From Siphonodentalium dalli (lineage: Eukaryota > Mollusca > Scaphopoda > Gadilida > Siphonodentaliidae), in contig CP136069.1 of NCBI GenBank assembly GCA_032622095.1, positions 203,716,690 through 203,780,689 of the forward strand: a stretch of DNA of 64,000 nt, in the 5' to 3' direction. A model generated the notes under the pieces. That model saw nothing but the letters and a program-made list of their open reading frames with translations, was not told the DNA's origin and did not search any database. Positions 20,780 through 31,010 of the stretch are shown piece after piece (positions within the stretch are counted from its first letter, which is position 1; the number at the start of each line of letters is the position of its first letter). The position numbers were made by a program, and so were the translations under genes.

Positions 20780-21623
20780 TTAACCCTTTCTTTACTAAAT
20801 GGATTCTCCCATTCAGTTACAACATTATACACTGGAATGGTCTATTATTCATTAGGAGGGATGTTCTGGATATATGAGCAGATGGCAGACAAAACTAGAG
20901 GTGTGACTGTCCCAATGGGACTACGGATACCCCCCTGTTTTAAAAATACTAAGATGTTTCACATGTCAGTAAACATTTAGTTAAAATAATAAAATAACAG
21001 TTCCCATTGCAGGTGTACAACCATAACCCTAATCTTAAACCTATTGACCGAAAAATGTAGGAATAAAAGCTTGGACAAAATTATGCATGTTGCAAAAAAA
21101 GTTTCTAAGTCGAAAAAGAGGGATAACTCCACCAAACAATGTCGGACAGACGTCATAATCGCAGGTGCATAAGTTCCCATGGTACTAAATATCTGTGCCA
21201 CGTTTTTTAAAAATTGACCGAAAAATGTAGGAATAAAAGCTCGGACAAAAGTATACATGTCGAAAAAGGGGGTATAACTCCACCAAAAAAAGTATGACAT
21301 ACGTCATAATCGCAGGTGCATAGGTTCCCATGGTGCCAAGTTTCACGAAAATTTATCAAAAAACGACTGAGAAAAACTACGGACAAATTTGTGTCCACGA
21401 ACGGACGGACGACGGACGGACAAGCTGACTCCAGTATACCCCCCCCTAACTTCGTTGCGGGGGGTATAAAAAAAGATAATACAAGTGCAGAAGGATTCAC
21501 ATTCTTATGTGGGAAATATGTTCAGATATTGTAATAAGTTCAACAAACGATTATCGAACTTATTATCTTAACATTATGTAAAGAATCTATTCGTAAATGA
21601 GCATTTAGTATAGACAGGGTTAT
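20780..21623. mobile_element. Family E TTAA element (copy 2), split by a Helitron
   Basis: Starts TTAACCCTTTCTTTACTAAAT and ends TTTAGTATAGACAGGG next to TTAT, a mutated TTAA. Its own sequence resumes at ATAATACAAGTGCAGAAG after the Helitron 20895-21476; without it the element would be about 262 bp. Confidence 0.8.
20895..21476 (-). mobile_element. Helitron-like element, non-autonomous
   Basis: On the minus strand it starts TC (TCTTTTTTTATACCCCCCGC) and ends CTAG, with a 13-base hairpin GTCCCATTGGGAC (20909-20921) ten bases before the end. Flanking bases are A and T, as expected for Helitrons. Inside, a block of about 180 bp is duplicated (TTGACCGAAAAATGTAGGAA twice). Removing the element restores AAAATAATACAAGTGCAG, matching the related family E copy near 41710. 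Confidence 0.85.
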
Positions 21624-22100
21624 ATATAATTAGCCAAAGCCATGTTATATATGCCTTTAATTAGCCCTTCTTTGTAAATGCCATATTTAGCCCTATTTCA
21701 TTTATCTCTATTGATATTATTTCCTGTCTGATTAATTTATCGCGTTTCCTTTGTTCGGAACTGATTATATTTGATCGGATTAGGCCGGGACTTCCTGAGT
21801 AACACATTTATTGACTAAACTAATAGATTGATTTAATTCACTGAGGGAGTATCATTTTCTGCTGTATTTATTATCACAATAGAAGGACAATAGTATATTA
21901 GGACATATGAGACATGCTGGTAGGTCATAAACTCATTTTCATTAGAATTACCATGTTACATGTATTTGCATCGTTCATAGAGCACACAAGTGTATTTTGC
22001 ATTAATCCATGGCTCAAATTCATTCATTTGTTGCATATATTCTGTTTAGTATAAAAGGAGATGGTCCCATAAATGGCCGCATTTAGTGTACAGTCCCCCT
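21624..22100. other. Dispersed host repeat fragment
   Basis: Mostly unassigned. From about 21930 to 22100 it carries the sequence (AATTCATTCATTTGTTGCAT ... AAAAGGAGATGGTCCCATAA) that hosts other insertions at 3589 and 23256. Here the 23256 insertion point is uninterrupted and serves as an empty site. Confidence 0.6.
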
Positions 22101-22373
22101 TTAACCCTTTCTATACTAAATACTCATTGATGAGTAGTTCCCTTAAGAAATGTTCAGATAATAAGTTCAACCAATGATCATAGGTTGTTTCTTTAACTTA
22201 TTGTCTGAAAATTTCCCACCAATGAATACGAATCATTCTGCTCTTGTATTATCTGTTTTTATGTCTGCCGTCTTCTTTTATTACTTCAACACCCCTCCAA
22301 ATGAATAATAGACAGTTCCAATGTATACTTTTTTAACTGGATGGGACAACTCATTTAGTATAGAAAGGGTTAA
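22101..22373. mobile_element. Family E TTAA element (copy 3)
   Basis: TTAA-bounded 273-bp copy with ends CCCTTTCTATACTAAAT and ATTTAGTATAGAAAGGG. Its right portion (from about 22277) is duplicated at 22926-23022. Confidence 0.85.
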
Positions 22374-22381
22374 TAGTACTA

Positions 22382-22646
22382 TTAACCCTTTCATGACAGG
22401 AGCTGCGCTGCTACAGAATTAAAGACCCTGTGCCAGTGCAATCTCTTTTATATGCAAGTCTACCATAGGGAGCCTCACATATGTAAGATAATGCACTGGC
22501 TTACAAGGCCAAGGTAAATATTGTTAAAGGCCAATGTATTCTCTTATATATGTGAGGCTCCATATTGGAGACTCGCACATATAAGAGAATGCATTGGAAC
22601 AGGGTTTTAGCTAAATTTCAGGAAGCTTCAGTCATGGAAGGGTTAA
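22382..22646 (-). mobile_element. Family D TTAA element (copy 4), full length
   Basis: 265 bp between TTAA sites with ends CCCTTTCATGACAGGAGCTG and CTTCAGTCATGGAAGGG. It carries two hairpins around ACAAGGCCAAGGTAAATATT. The duplicated flank at 23016-23038 shows the same target with a single TTAA and no insert. Confidence 0.92.
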
Positions 22647-22654
22647 GGTACAAC

Positions 22655-22908
22655 CAAGCCTTGAAAGAGGGTGTCTGTCATTTGCAGAATGAGGTCCCCA
22701 GAGGGTGAATTTAGTGATGCTACCCCACATAGCGGGCTAGCATCACCAAATTCACACTCTGGGAACCTCATTCTGTTTACACCTCAGCAGAATGAGGTTC
22801 CCAGAGGGTGAATTTGGTGATGCTAGCCCGCTATGCGGGGTAGCATCACTAAATTCACCCTCTGTGAACCTCATTCTGCAAATGACAGACACCATATTTC
22901 AAGGCTTG
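22655..22908. mobile_element. Family A element (copy 7), short form
   Basis: 254 bp, ends CAAGCCTTGAAAG and TTTCAAGGCTTG, with perfect 8-bp duplication GGTACAAC (22647-22654 and 22909-22916). The unoccupied duplicate at 23031-23038 has GGTACAAC once. Confidence 0.92.
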
Positions 22909-22916
22909 GGTACAAC

Positions 22917-23180
22917 TTTTATTTATTTATTACCTGAACACCCCTCCAAATGAATAATAGACCATTCCATACTTTTTTTTACTGGATGGGAGAATTCATT
23001 TAGTATAGAAAGGGTTAATAGTACTATTAAGGTACAACTTACTATTACAGTGGGCTAGCATCACTAAATTCACCTTCTGGGGACCTCATTACATTCAAGC
23101 CATCATTTAAAGATTTATTATGTACTTATGTCACTACTTAAAACTGATATTTTACAACTCAGCCACCCATTTGAAGAGTG
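22917..23180. repeat. Partial duplication preserving empty insertion sites
   Basis: 22926-23038 repeats the right end of the family E copy 3 and its flank (AATAGTACTATTAAGGTACA) without the D and A insertions present in the first copy. A family A arm fragment follows at 23048-23100. Confidence 0.8.
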
Positions 23181-23255
23181 TATCATTAAAGGGGTACTGT
23201 ACATTAAATCCGGCCATTTATGGAACCATCTCCTTTTATATTCAACAGAATATAT

Positions 23256-23713
23256 GTGACCCGCCATATCAAATCCAGTCGCAAGTCGGGATTTTTTTAC
23301 CCTGTGCCAATGCATTCTTTTATATATGCGAGTCGACCATAGGTCGCCTCACATATATAAGAGAATGCATTGGCATAACAATTTTTTATCATTTTTTTTA
23401 AATAAATGTTTCTTACAATTTTTAGGACATAAAATAAAAAACATCCATTACCCTGCAGGGAGCCCCACACATATATAGAAGCACATAGAAGAGTGTCGTC
23501 TGCTCATGTTTGTCTGGGGCTCTGTATGGGTGAAATTATAAAATTGTTAAAGAATAAAAGAAAAAATTATTAAAATTTGTAAAAAATTGTTAGGCCAATG
23601 CATTCTCTTATATATGCGAGGCGACCTATGGTCGACTCGCATATATAAGTGAATGCATTGGCACAGGGTAAAAAAAATCCCGACTTACGACTGGATTTGA
23701 TATGGCGGGTCAC
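23256..23713. mobile_element. Element with GTGACCCGCC ends and 4-bp duplication
   Basis: Inverted ends of about 45 bp (GTGACCCGCCATATCAAATC ... GATTTGATATGGCGGGTCAC in reverse), flanked by ATAT on both sides. Inside are two copies of the palindromic cassette also found in families B, C and D. Between them lies a piece (CAGGGAGCCCCACACATATA ... CTGGGGCTCTGTATGGG) related to the repeats at 33621-34080. The uninterrupted target is near 22030. Confidence 0.8.
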
Positions 23714-23839
23714 ATATGCAACAAATGAATGAATTTGAGCCAGGAATGAGTGCAAAATAAATCCATTTTCATTATAATTAGTATTAATTACCATAATAGG
23801 AGGTTTATGCTAGATATTGACTTTCAAAAGAGGAACTTG

Positions 23840-24187
23840 TAACCATTCCATGGAATGTCCTGAAATTTGTTGAAAACCCTGTGCCCATGCATTCTCTTAT
23901 ATATGTGAGTCTCGATCGATGAGGGATCAATCTCGCATATATAAGATAATACAATAGCCCAACAATATTGACCTTGACCTTGTAAGCCAGTGTATTCTCT
24001 TATATATGCGAGGCTCCCTATGGGAGACTCACTTATATAAAGAGAATGCACTGGCATATAAATGAGAATGCACTGGCATATATGTGAGTCTCCCTATAAT
24101 GCACTGGCACAGGATCTTTAATGCTGCACCAGTGCAGCTCCCATCATAAACCTTGTAGACCAGTGCATTCTCTTATATATGCGATAT
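23840..24187 (+). mobile_element. Family D element (copy 5), rearranged
   Basis: Starts in the TCCATGGAATGTCCTGAAAT region and shows the GAAAACCCTGTGCCCATGCA cassette, the TTGACCTTGTAAGCCAG spacer and the GCACCAGTGCAGCTCCCATC end block. Hairpin pieces are duplicated and out of order (24044-24110), and a fragment follows the end (GACCAGTGCATTCTC). No TTAA remains at either side. Confidence 0.6.
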
Positions 24188-24510
24188 AATAGAACACAGA
24201 AACAATCTGATCTGCTAATCTGTAAATCACATTTACGGATTCCATTTCAAAAAGCATTCCATAACTTCAGTAATGCAACATTTTTTAGAAACAAAGGGAA
24301 GTAATTCCCTTGAGATGGTTTTAACCCAGAAGGGACATAACGCATTGATGATGTTAAGAGCAGAGAGGAATATGTAATACCAGACATGACACACGCAGAA
24401 ACGCTGCCGTCCCACGAGAGTAAAGCTTTCAGGGATAACATTCAGCCTGTTTCATTCTGGATTTTTTTACAAACTACAATTGGAAATGGACAGAGCTAAT
24501 CTGATATCGA
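24188..24510. other. No gene seen
   Basis: Unique-looking sequence; the minus-strand frames of 60-64 codons have no recognisable domain. Confidence 0.4.
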
Positions 24511-24936
24511 CAACCCTTGAAGTAGTGTGTCTGTCATTTGCAGAATGAGGTCCCCAGAAGGTGAATTTAGTGACGCTATCCAGCACAGTGAGCTAGCATC
24601 AACAAATTCAACGTCTGGAGACATCATTCTGCTTAGGCCTTATCTTCTGGGAAGTTTCTATAGTCTCAACTTGACATTGCTGTTGGTTACTTTTTCCCTT
24701 CTGTTCAATTTCTATATCCTCTAATTTGCAGAAGATAAAATGGAAAATCGAGGTGACTAATGGGTGAACGTCAATCTGATCCTATATCTACCATAGTATT
24801 TGAGGCCTTTAGAAGCAGAATGAGGTTCCCAGAGGGTGAATTTGGTGATGCTAGCTCACCGTGCGGGATAGCATCACTAAATTCACCCTCTGGGGACCTC
24901 ATTCTGCAAATGACAGACACACTATTTGAAGGCTTG
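24511..24936. mobile_element. Family A element (copy 8), long form
   Basis: 426 bp from CAACCCTTGAAGTAGTGTG to CACTATTTGAAGGCTTG with the long core (GGAAGTTTCTATAGTCTCAA ... TTTGCAGAAGATAAAATGG). No clean 8-bp duplication, though GAGCYAATCTG occurs on both sides. Confidence 0.8.
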
Positions 24937-24967
24937 CATGGAGCCAATCTGCTACCGATGTTGTGCA

Positions 24968-25367
24968 TTAACCCTTTACCCAACAGAACGGCCCTGTGCC
25001 AATGCATTCTCTTATATATGCGAGTCGACCATAGGTCGCCTCGCATATATAAGAGAATGCATTGGCTTAACACATTAAAAATTATAAAATTGTTAAAGAA
25101 TGTAAGAAAAAATGGTAAAAAGTGTTAAAAAAGGATTTTTTTTAGGCCAATGCATTCTCTTATATATGCGAGGCGACCTATGGTCGACCCGCATATATAA
25201 GAGAATGCATTGGCACAGGGCATAACTGTAACCATCACAATGTGGTCAATGAGCCGGTTCCAATGATATCCATATTTGTATGGTTCTATTGAGACAGACC
25301 GAAGATATTTTAGGCTGTTGAAGCTTTATTTGGCCGGTTTTGGCCGGTTTGTTGGGTAAAGGGTTAA
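24968..25367 (+). mobile_element. Family B TTAA element (copy 6), full length
   Basis: 400-bp, near-consensus copy: TTAA, CCCTTTACCCAACAGAACGG, two complete palindromic cassettes (outer limits about 24992-25219), the GTAACCATCACAATGTGGTC block and TTTGTTGGGTAAAGGG. A good reference for the family. Confidence 0.92.
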
Positions 25368-25421
25368 GGAACTCGTCAGAACTCAGGCAATGTTTATGAC
25401 AGGAGTAATATGTGTAGGGAC

Positions 25422-25808
25422 CAAGCCTGAGTTTAGTGTGTCTGCCATTTGCAGAATGAGGTCCCCAGAGGGTTAATTTAGTGACGCTATCCCACATATT
25501 GGGCTAGCATCACTAAATTCACCCTCTGGGGACCTCATTCTGCTTAGGCCTCATTTTCTCTGGAAAGTTTTCTTCACATCGATTCTATTTCTTTTTTAGT
25601 TTAGTTTCTCTTTTTTCCCAAATTGGCAGACGACACATTGCATAATCAAGGTTCCCAATGGATGCACATCACAATATTCATCATTTGGGAACTTCAATCT
25701 GAGTCTATGTCTCCCATGGATGAGGACATAAAGTGAGGTCCCCAGTGGGTAAATTTGGTGATGCTAGCCCACTGCAATGGATAGCATCACTAAATTCACC
25801 CTCTGGGG
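25422..25808. mobile_element. Family A element (copy 9), 3' end replaced by a minisatellite
   Basis: Begins CAAGCCTGAGTTTAGTGTG after GTAGGGAC. The right arm stops at CACCCTCTGGGG and runs straight into the array whose unit also starts GTAGGGAC, the same bases that flank the left end. Confidence 0.85.
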
Positions 25809-26195
25809 TGTAGGGACGTGGCTAGACGGTCTTCGTTGTTGGGTGTAGGGACGTGGCTAGACGGTCTTCGTTGTGGGGTGTAGGGACGTGGCTAGATGGT
25901 CTTCGTTGTGGGGTGTAGGGATGTGGCTAGACGGTCTTCGTTGTGGGGTGTAGGGATGTGGCTAGACGGTCTTCGTTGTGGGGTGTAGGGATGTGGCTAG
26001 ACGGTCTTCGTTGTGGGGTGTAGGGACGTGGCTAGACAGTCTTCGTTGTGGGGTGTAGGGACGTGGCTAGATGGTCTTCGTTGTGGGGTGTAGGGACGTG
26101 GCTAGATGGTCTTCGTTGTGGGGTGTAGGGATGTGGCTAGACGGTCTTCGTTGTGGGGTGTAGGGACATGGCTAGACGGTCTTCATTGTGGGGTT
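25807..26195. repeat. 35-bp minisatellite
   Basis: About 11 copies of a 35-bp unit (GTAGGGACGTGGCTAGACGG + TCTTCGTTGTGGGGT). Variants are single transitions (ACG/ATG, GACGG/GATGG). It begins exactly where the preceding element is cut off. Confidence 0.93.
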
Positions 26196-26241
26196 TCCAA
26201 CTTAGAATTTCCATCTGCAGCCCCCTTGAACCCGAATGCAG

Positions 26242-26291
26242 ATTTAGTCGGAAATATGGCTTGTTGCCATTCATCGGAAAGCTCTCCCCGA
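26242..26291. mobile_element. Family G arm fragment
   Basis: A 50-bp piece of one family G arm (GATTTAGTCGGAAATATGGC ... CATCGGAAAGCTCTC) without its partner or TA ends. Confidence 0.7.
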
Positions 26292-27655
26292 TCCCATTCC
26301 TCCAACTCCTTGCAGAAACCCTGCTAACATGGACACAACGACTCATACCAACTCAGCTGGGGGCTGAATAAAAATCAATGGAACCACTCAGAGACTCACA
26401 CAGTACGAGATGTGATAGGTGGCACTGGGTGCATGTATGACTATACACACAATCATTAATTATCCATGGAGACTTTCAACATCGGTACCCGAGTAAAAAA
26501 CATCAATCCGTACAAAACACATGGTCAATACATTCTAATCAAGGTGCAGATTACGGGGCTGTGTTGGTTCCGAATGAGTCTCCAGTGGTGTGATGTAACA
26601 CTTGATAAGATACAATTTATACGGAAAGTAAATTATACGGAACGTAAATTATACGGAATGTAAGTGAGAAACATGTCCCAGAGTATTCCTTATCATTCAA
26701 TCTCCAATACTGTCCCCATGAGGATAATTTGTCTTTTATCTCCACAATAAAATATTGTAAACTGGAAACGATCTCACCACTCTTTTAACTCCCGAGTGGG
26801 TAGATAACATGGATACATCTGGTACGTCCCTCTCCCGAGTGGGTAGATATCATGGATACATCCGATACCATTACGTCCGTAACTAGTGATTGCACCCAAT
26901 GACTGAGATCCGTCTAGTGCAAAATGGGATTTATTTAGATACAAGCTGGGGACACAGGTGCGTGTTGTTAAAACGAGTAAATTATAAATTAAATCATATA
27001 TAAATAAAACTGAGCGTGCCACTTTAAAAACTGACTCATGTATACACTGCACATACATACGTAACAAGGATATTTACTATTTCAGATAAATTCTCACTTC
27101 TAACGACCATAATTCACAAACGCCTGAACCGATTCTTAAAATTTCAATGCCAATCGATTGAGTATAATAGCTATATTTCCAATTATAATACACAATTCTA
27201 GGATAAACTGTTCCAAAACTTAAAAAAACAGACACTGAACAAAATATTCATGGAGAGCACCGGCAGATGGGTCCCTCTTTATCACATGAGAAAATATACC
27301 ATCCATTTCAAAATCAATATTTGTTGATAAAAAAAAAGCTATCTTTGCACAGAAATTCTTCATGTATTGACAGATCTAATGTTGATTTGCACAAATCAAT
27401 TGAATATTTGAATCCAAGTCGCTGTTCTTTTCATTTTTGTTAGCAATAATTTCGAATTAGTTTTGCATTGAAAATGAACTCAATGACCTATTGGCAAGCA
27501 CGCAATAAGAATACTGATTGGTTGATTGGTTAAACCGGCATCACGCGTATTTTGTATACTCAAAAGTCGCTTCGTAATTATAAATTATTGTTGTTGAATA
27601 TTTTGTAATTGTATAGATTATGAATTCTTCAAATGGGTGTATGGGAAGCCAAATT
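26292..27655. other. Longest unassigned stretch; no supported gene
   Basis: No exon is convincing. A 48-bp direct duplication (CCCGAGTGGGTAGATAACAT and GATACATC) lies at about 26792-26872, and TTATACGGAARGTAAAT is repeated three times at 26618-26663. A 97-codon minus-strand frame overlaps the duplication and resembles nothing I know. Confidence 0.45.
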
Positions 27656-27875
27656 TACATTTAATAAATAATTGAGCTTAAGCGCAATAAGGAATCTCTA
27701 ATTGCGCCTAAGCGTAATAAGGGAAGATATAATTGTGCTTAAGTGCAATAAGGAAATATCTAATAACGCTTAAGTGCAATAAGGAATTAAGTGCAATAAG
27801 GAATCTCTAATTGTGCTTAAGCGCAATAAGAGATTCCATATTGCGCTTAAGCGCAATTATTTATTAAATGTTATT
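27656..27875. repeat. About 30-bp palindromic tandem repeat
   Basis: Six or so imperfect units of GCTTAAGCGCAATAAGGAAT plus CTCTAATTGT. Every unit carries a small palindrome (GCTTAAGC or GCTTAAGTGC). The outer flanks are inverted (ATTTAATAAATAATTGAGC / GCGCAATTATTTATTAAAT), so the whole block may be an inverted-repeat element. Confidence 0.7.
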
Positions 27876-27973
27876 TTGTCTACCCAAATGGTTGTAGTGG
27901 CTGAGTATAGTAAAATATCAAGTTTGTGATATAAGCATGTAATTTGTCTTTAAGAGAGAAACACAAAAATCCA

Positions 27974-28403
27974 CAAACCTTGAAATAGTGTGTCTGTCAT
28001 TTGCAGAATGAGGTCCCCAGAGGGTGAATTTAGTGATGCTATCCTGCAGTGGGCTAGCATCACCAAATTCACACTCCGGGGTCCTCATTCTGCTTAGGCC
28101 TCATCATCTGGGAAGTATCAATAATCTCAAATTAACATTGTTTTAGTTAATTTTCCCTTCTGAGAAGTTTCTACATTCTCTAATTTGCAGAAGATAAAAT
28201 ACTAATCGAGGTGACTAATGGGTGAACATCATCAACTTCAACTGGTGAACTTCAATCTGATCCTAGATCTCCCATAGCAGTTGAGACCAAAGCAGAATGA
28301 GGTTCCCAGAGGGTGAATTTGGTGATGCTAGCCCACAGTCACTAAATTTACCCTCTGGGGACCTCATTCTGCAAATGATAGACACACCATATTTCAAGGT
28401 TTG
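27974..28403. mobile_element. Family A element (copy 10), long form
   Basis: 430 bp from CAAACCTTGAAATAGTGTG to CCATATTTCAAGGTTTG. The right arm centre is deleted (TAGCCCACAGTCACTAAATT). It lies 18 bp before another family A copy. Confidence 0.82.
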
Positions 28404-28421
28404 TCCAATAGTTTTAATAGC

Positions 28422-28873
28422 CAAACCTTAGTGTGCCTGTCATTTACAAAATGAGATCACCAGAGGGTGAATTTAGTGACGCTATCCCGCATAGGGGGCT
28501 AGCATCACTAAATTCACCCTCTGGGGACCTCATTCTGCATGGCCTCATCTGCTATGGGTGACATAGACTCAGACTGAATGTGAATTGTTATGATGTGAAT
28601 ATTGTTATGTACACCCATTGGGAACATCAATTATGCAATGTGTCCTCTGCCAATTTGGGAATATTGAGAAACAGAATTAAAAAGAAATACAATCTATGTG
28701 AAGAAGTTTCTATAGAAATTTTATGATAAAGAAACTTTCCAGAGAAGATGAGGCCTAAGCAGAATGAGGTCCCCAGAGTGTGAATTTAGTGATGCTAGCC
28801 CGCTATAGCATCACTAATTTCACCCTCTGGGGACCTCAGTCTGCAAATGACATGCACACTAAACTCAGGCTTG
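28422..28873. mobile_element. Family A element (copy 11), TTTAGTG subfamily
   Basis: 452 bp with perfect 8-bp duplication TTAATAGC (28414-28421 and 28874-28881). Ends CAAACCTTAGTGTG and CACTAAACTCAGGCTTG; core as in the copy at 20194. Confidence 0.92.
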
Positions 28874-28881
28874 TTAATAGC

Positions 28882-29167
28882 CCCTCTTTATAATAAAAAT
28901 AAATTGGAAAAACCTTTGTACAGAAGTGACAATTGTTTGATTGGTATTCGACCTTTTTCAAACCTTTTGTTGTCTCCAAAATCAATCAAAATAACGGAGT
29001 GAAACCAAGTGAGATTGATGAGATACGAGACTTCGTGACGGTTATATTAGATTGGTATACACGCAGCTCATAGCGTTTATTGGATTGGGTATACACACAG
29101 TCTAGAAAATTTCAATTCCAAATTTGTTACTTATTCAAAAATGTTTGGCAGTGATTGATAAGAAAAT
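28882..29167. other. No gene seen
   Basis: Unique-looking sequence leading into the 127-bp satellite. Confidence 0.35.
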
Positions 29168-29466
29168 AGAGTACGTGCCCTATAGAGTACTACTGTCTGC
29201 ATATATTATACTTCTCAGTCTCAAGCAGAATGTTCTAATGAAGTCATGTGAACATTGTCAGCACTTTTCACCACCAAGATGTCAATGAACGTTTAGAGTA
29301 CAATGGCCTATATAGAGTTCTACTGTCTGTATATATTATACTTCTGAGTCTCAGGCAGAATGTTTTAAAGACATGTGAACATTGTCAGCATGTTTAACCA
29401 CCAAGATGGGTGTGTCAATTGAATGGTTAGAGTACGTGCCCTAAATAGAGTTCTGCTCTCTGCATA

Positions 29467-30102
29467 TCTCATATATATTTTGAAGACCTCTGTCTGTCTG
29501 TCTGTCTGTTTGTTTGTCTGTATGTTTGTCATTAATACAAATCAACGATTCTCGACCGATCGGGACGAAACTTGGTACGTGTGTGTAGTTTGACCAGGCG
29601 GTGGACGTTGTCGTATTGGCGAGCCCGTGCGGCGCCCGCTTCGCGCATGCGCAGACGAGATCTCGGAAAAGGGTGGAGCTATCGACTTGAAATTTCTTAT
29701 GTGAATGTATTTTGCCCCGGATACGAATTTTATCGGGTCGCCGAGCCCGTGCGACGCCAGCTTCGCGCATGCGCAGACGAGATCTCGGAAACGGGTGGAG
29801 CTATCGACTTGAAATTTGGTTTGTGAACGTATCTTGCCCCGGATACGAATTTGATCGGGTCACCGAGCCCGTGCGACGCCAGCTTCGCGCATGCGCAGAC
29901 GAGATCTCGGAAACGGGTTGAGCTATCGACTTGAAATTTGGTATGTGAATGTATCTTGCCCCGGATACAAATTTTATCGGGTCGCCGAGCCCGTGCGACG
30001 TCAGCTTCGCGCATGTGCAGACCAGATCTCGGAAACGGATGGAGCTATCGACTTGAAATTTGGTTTTTGAATAGCCCGGACAACGTCGGGCTCATCGGCT
30101 AG
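29467..30102 (+). mobile_element. Helitron, non-autonomous (tandem copy 1)
   Basis: 636 bp beginning TCTCATATATATTTTGAAGA and ending TCATCGGCTAG. A stem-loop GCCCGGACAACGTCGGGC (30074-30091) lies just before the CTAG end. It carries a (TGTC)n tract, the phrase TCTCGACCGATCGGGACGAA, and a 122-bp internal tandem repeat with CGCATGCGCAGACGAGATCT. No Rep/helicase frame. It inserted between A and T of the satellite. Confidence 0.9.
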
Positions 30103-30672
30103 TCTCATATATATTTTGAAGACCTCTGTCTGTCTGTCTGTCTGTCTGTATGTCTGTCTGTATGTCATTAATACAAATCTACGATTCTCGACCGATCGGG
30201 ACGAAACTTGGTACGTGTGTGTAGTTTGACCAGGCAGTCGTCGTTGTCGTATTGGCGAGCCCGTGCGGCGCCCGCTTCACGCATGCGCAGACGAGATCTC
30301 GGAAATGGGTGGAGCTATCGACTTGAAATTTGCTATGTGAATGTATCTTGCCCCGGATACGAATTTTATCGGGTCGCCAAGCCCGTGCGACACCAGCTAC
30401 ACGCATGCGCAGACGAGATCTCGGAAACGGGTGGAGCTATCGACTAGACATTTGGTATGTGAATGTATCTTGCCCCGGATACGAATTTTATCGGGTCGCC
30501 GAGCCCGTGCGACGCCAGCTTCGCGAATGCGCAGACCAGATCTCGGAAACGGGTAGAGCTATCGACTTGAAATTTGTTTTTTGAATAGCCCGGACAACGT
30601 CGGGCTGGGTAGAGCTATCGACTTGAAATTTGGTTTTTGAATAGCCCGGACAACGTCGGGCTCATCGGCTAG
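30103..30672 (+). mobile_element. Helitron, non-autonomous (tandem copy 2)
   Basis: Starts with the same TCTCATATATATTTTGAAGA directly after the CTAG of copy 1 and ends CTAG before the satellite resumes (TATTATATACATGAG). It has fewer internal 122-bp repeats, and its last 76 bp, including the terminal hairpin, are partly duplicated (30585-30660). Confidence 0.9.
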
Positions 30673-31010
30673 TATTATATACATGAGTCTGAATCAGAAC
30701 GTTCTAAAGAAGTCATGTGAACATTGTCAGCATGTTTAACCACCAAGATGGGTGTGTCAATTGAATGGTTAGAGTACGTGCCCTAAATAGAGTTCTGCTC
30801 TCTGCATATATTATTTATATGAGTCTGAATCAGAACGTTCTAAAGAAGTCATGTGAACATTGGCAGCACGTGACCACCAAGATGGGTGTGTCAATTGAAC
30901 GGCTAGAGTATGTGCCCTATAGCCTTCCACTCTCTGCATATATTATACTTCTGAGTCTCGATCAGGACGTTCAAAAGTCATGTAAACATTGGCAGTTTTA
31001 CAACCTAAGA

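Larger units (their letters stand above)
29168..31010. repeat. About 127-bp satellite, interrupted by Helitrons
   Basis: Five copies of a unit with landmarks AGAGTACGTGCCCTA, TCTGCATATATTAT, GAGTCT, AAGTCATGTGAACATT and CCACCAAGATGGGTGTGTCA. Units start near 29168, 29296, 29429, 30771 and 30905; the third is split at TGCATA/TATTAT by two tandem Helitrons. The last copies are more diverged. Confidence 0.85.

Noticed and set aside
24760-25128. Plus- and minus-strand frames such as LCQCILLYM / IYKRMHW
   Set aside because: The same peptide recurs at every palindromic cassette on either strand, so it is a translation of the hairpin in families B, C and D.
20194-28873. Inverted core orientation among family A copies
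   Set aside because: The arms mirror each other so closely that simple insertion in the opposite direction gives the same picture; an invertible core cannot be claimed.
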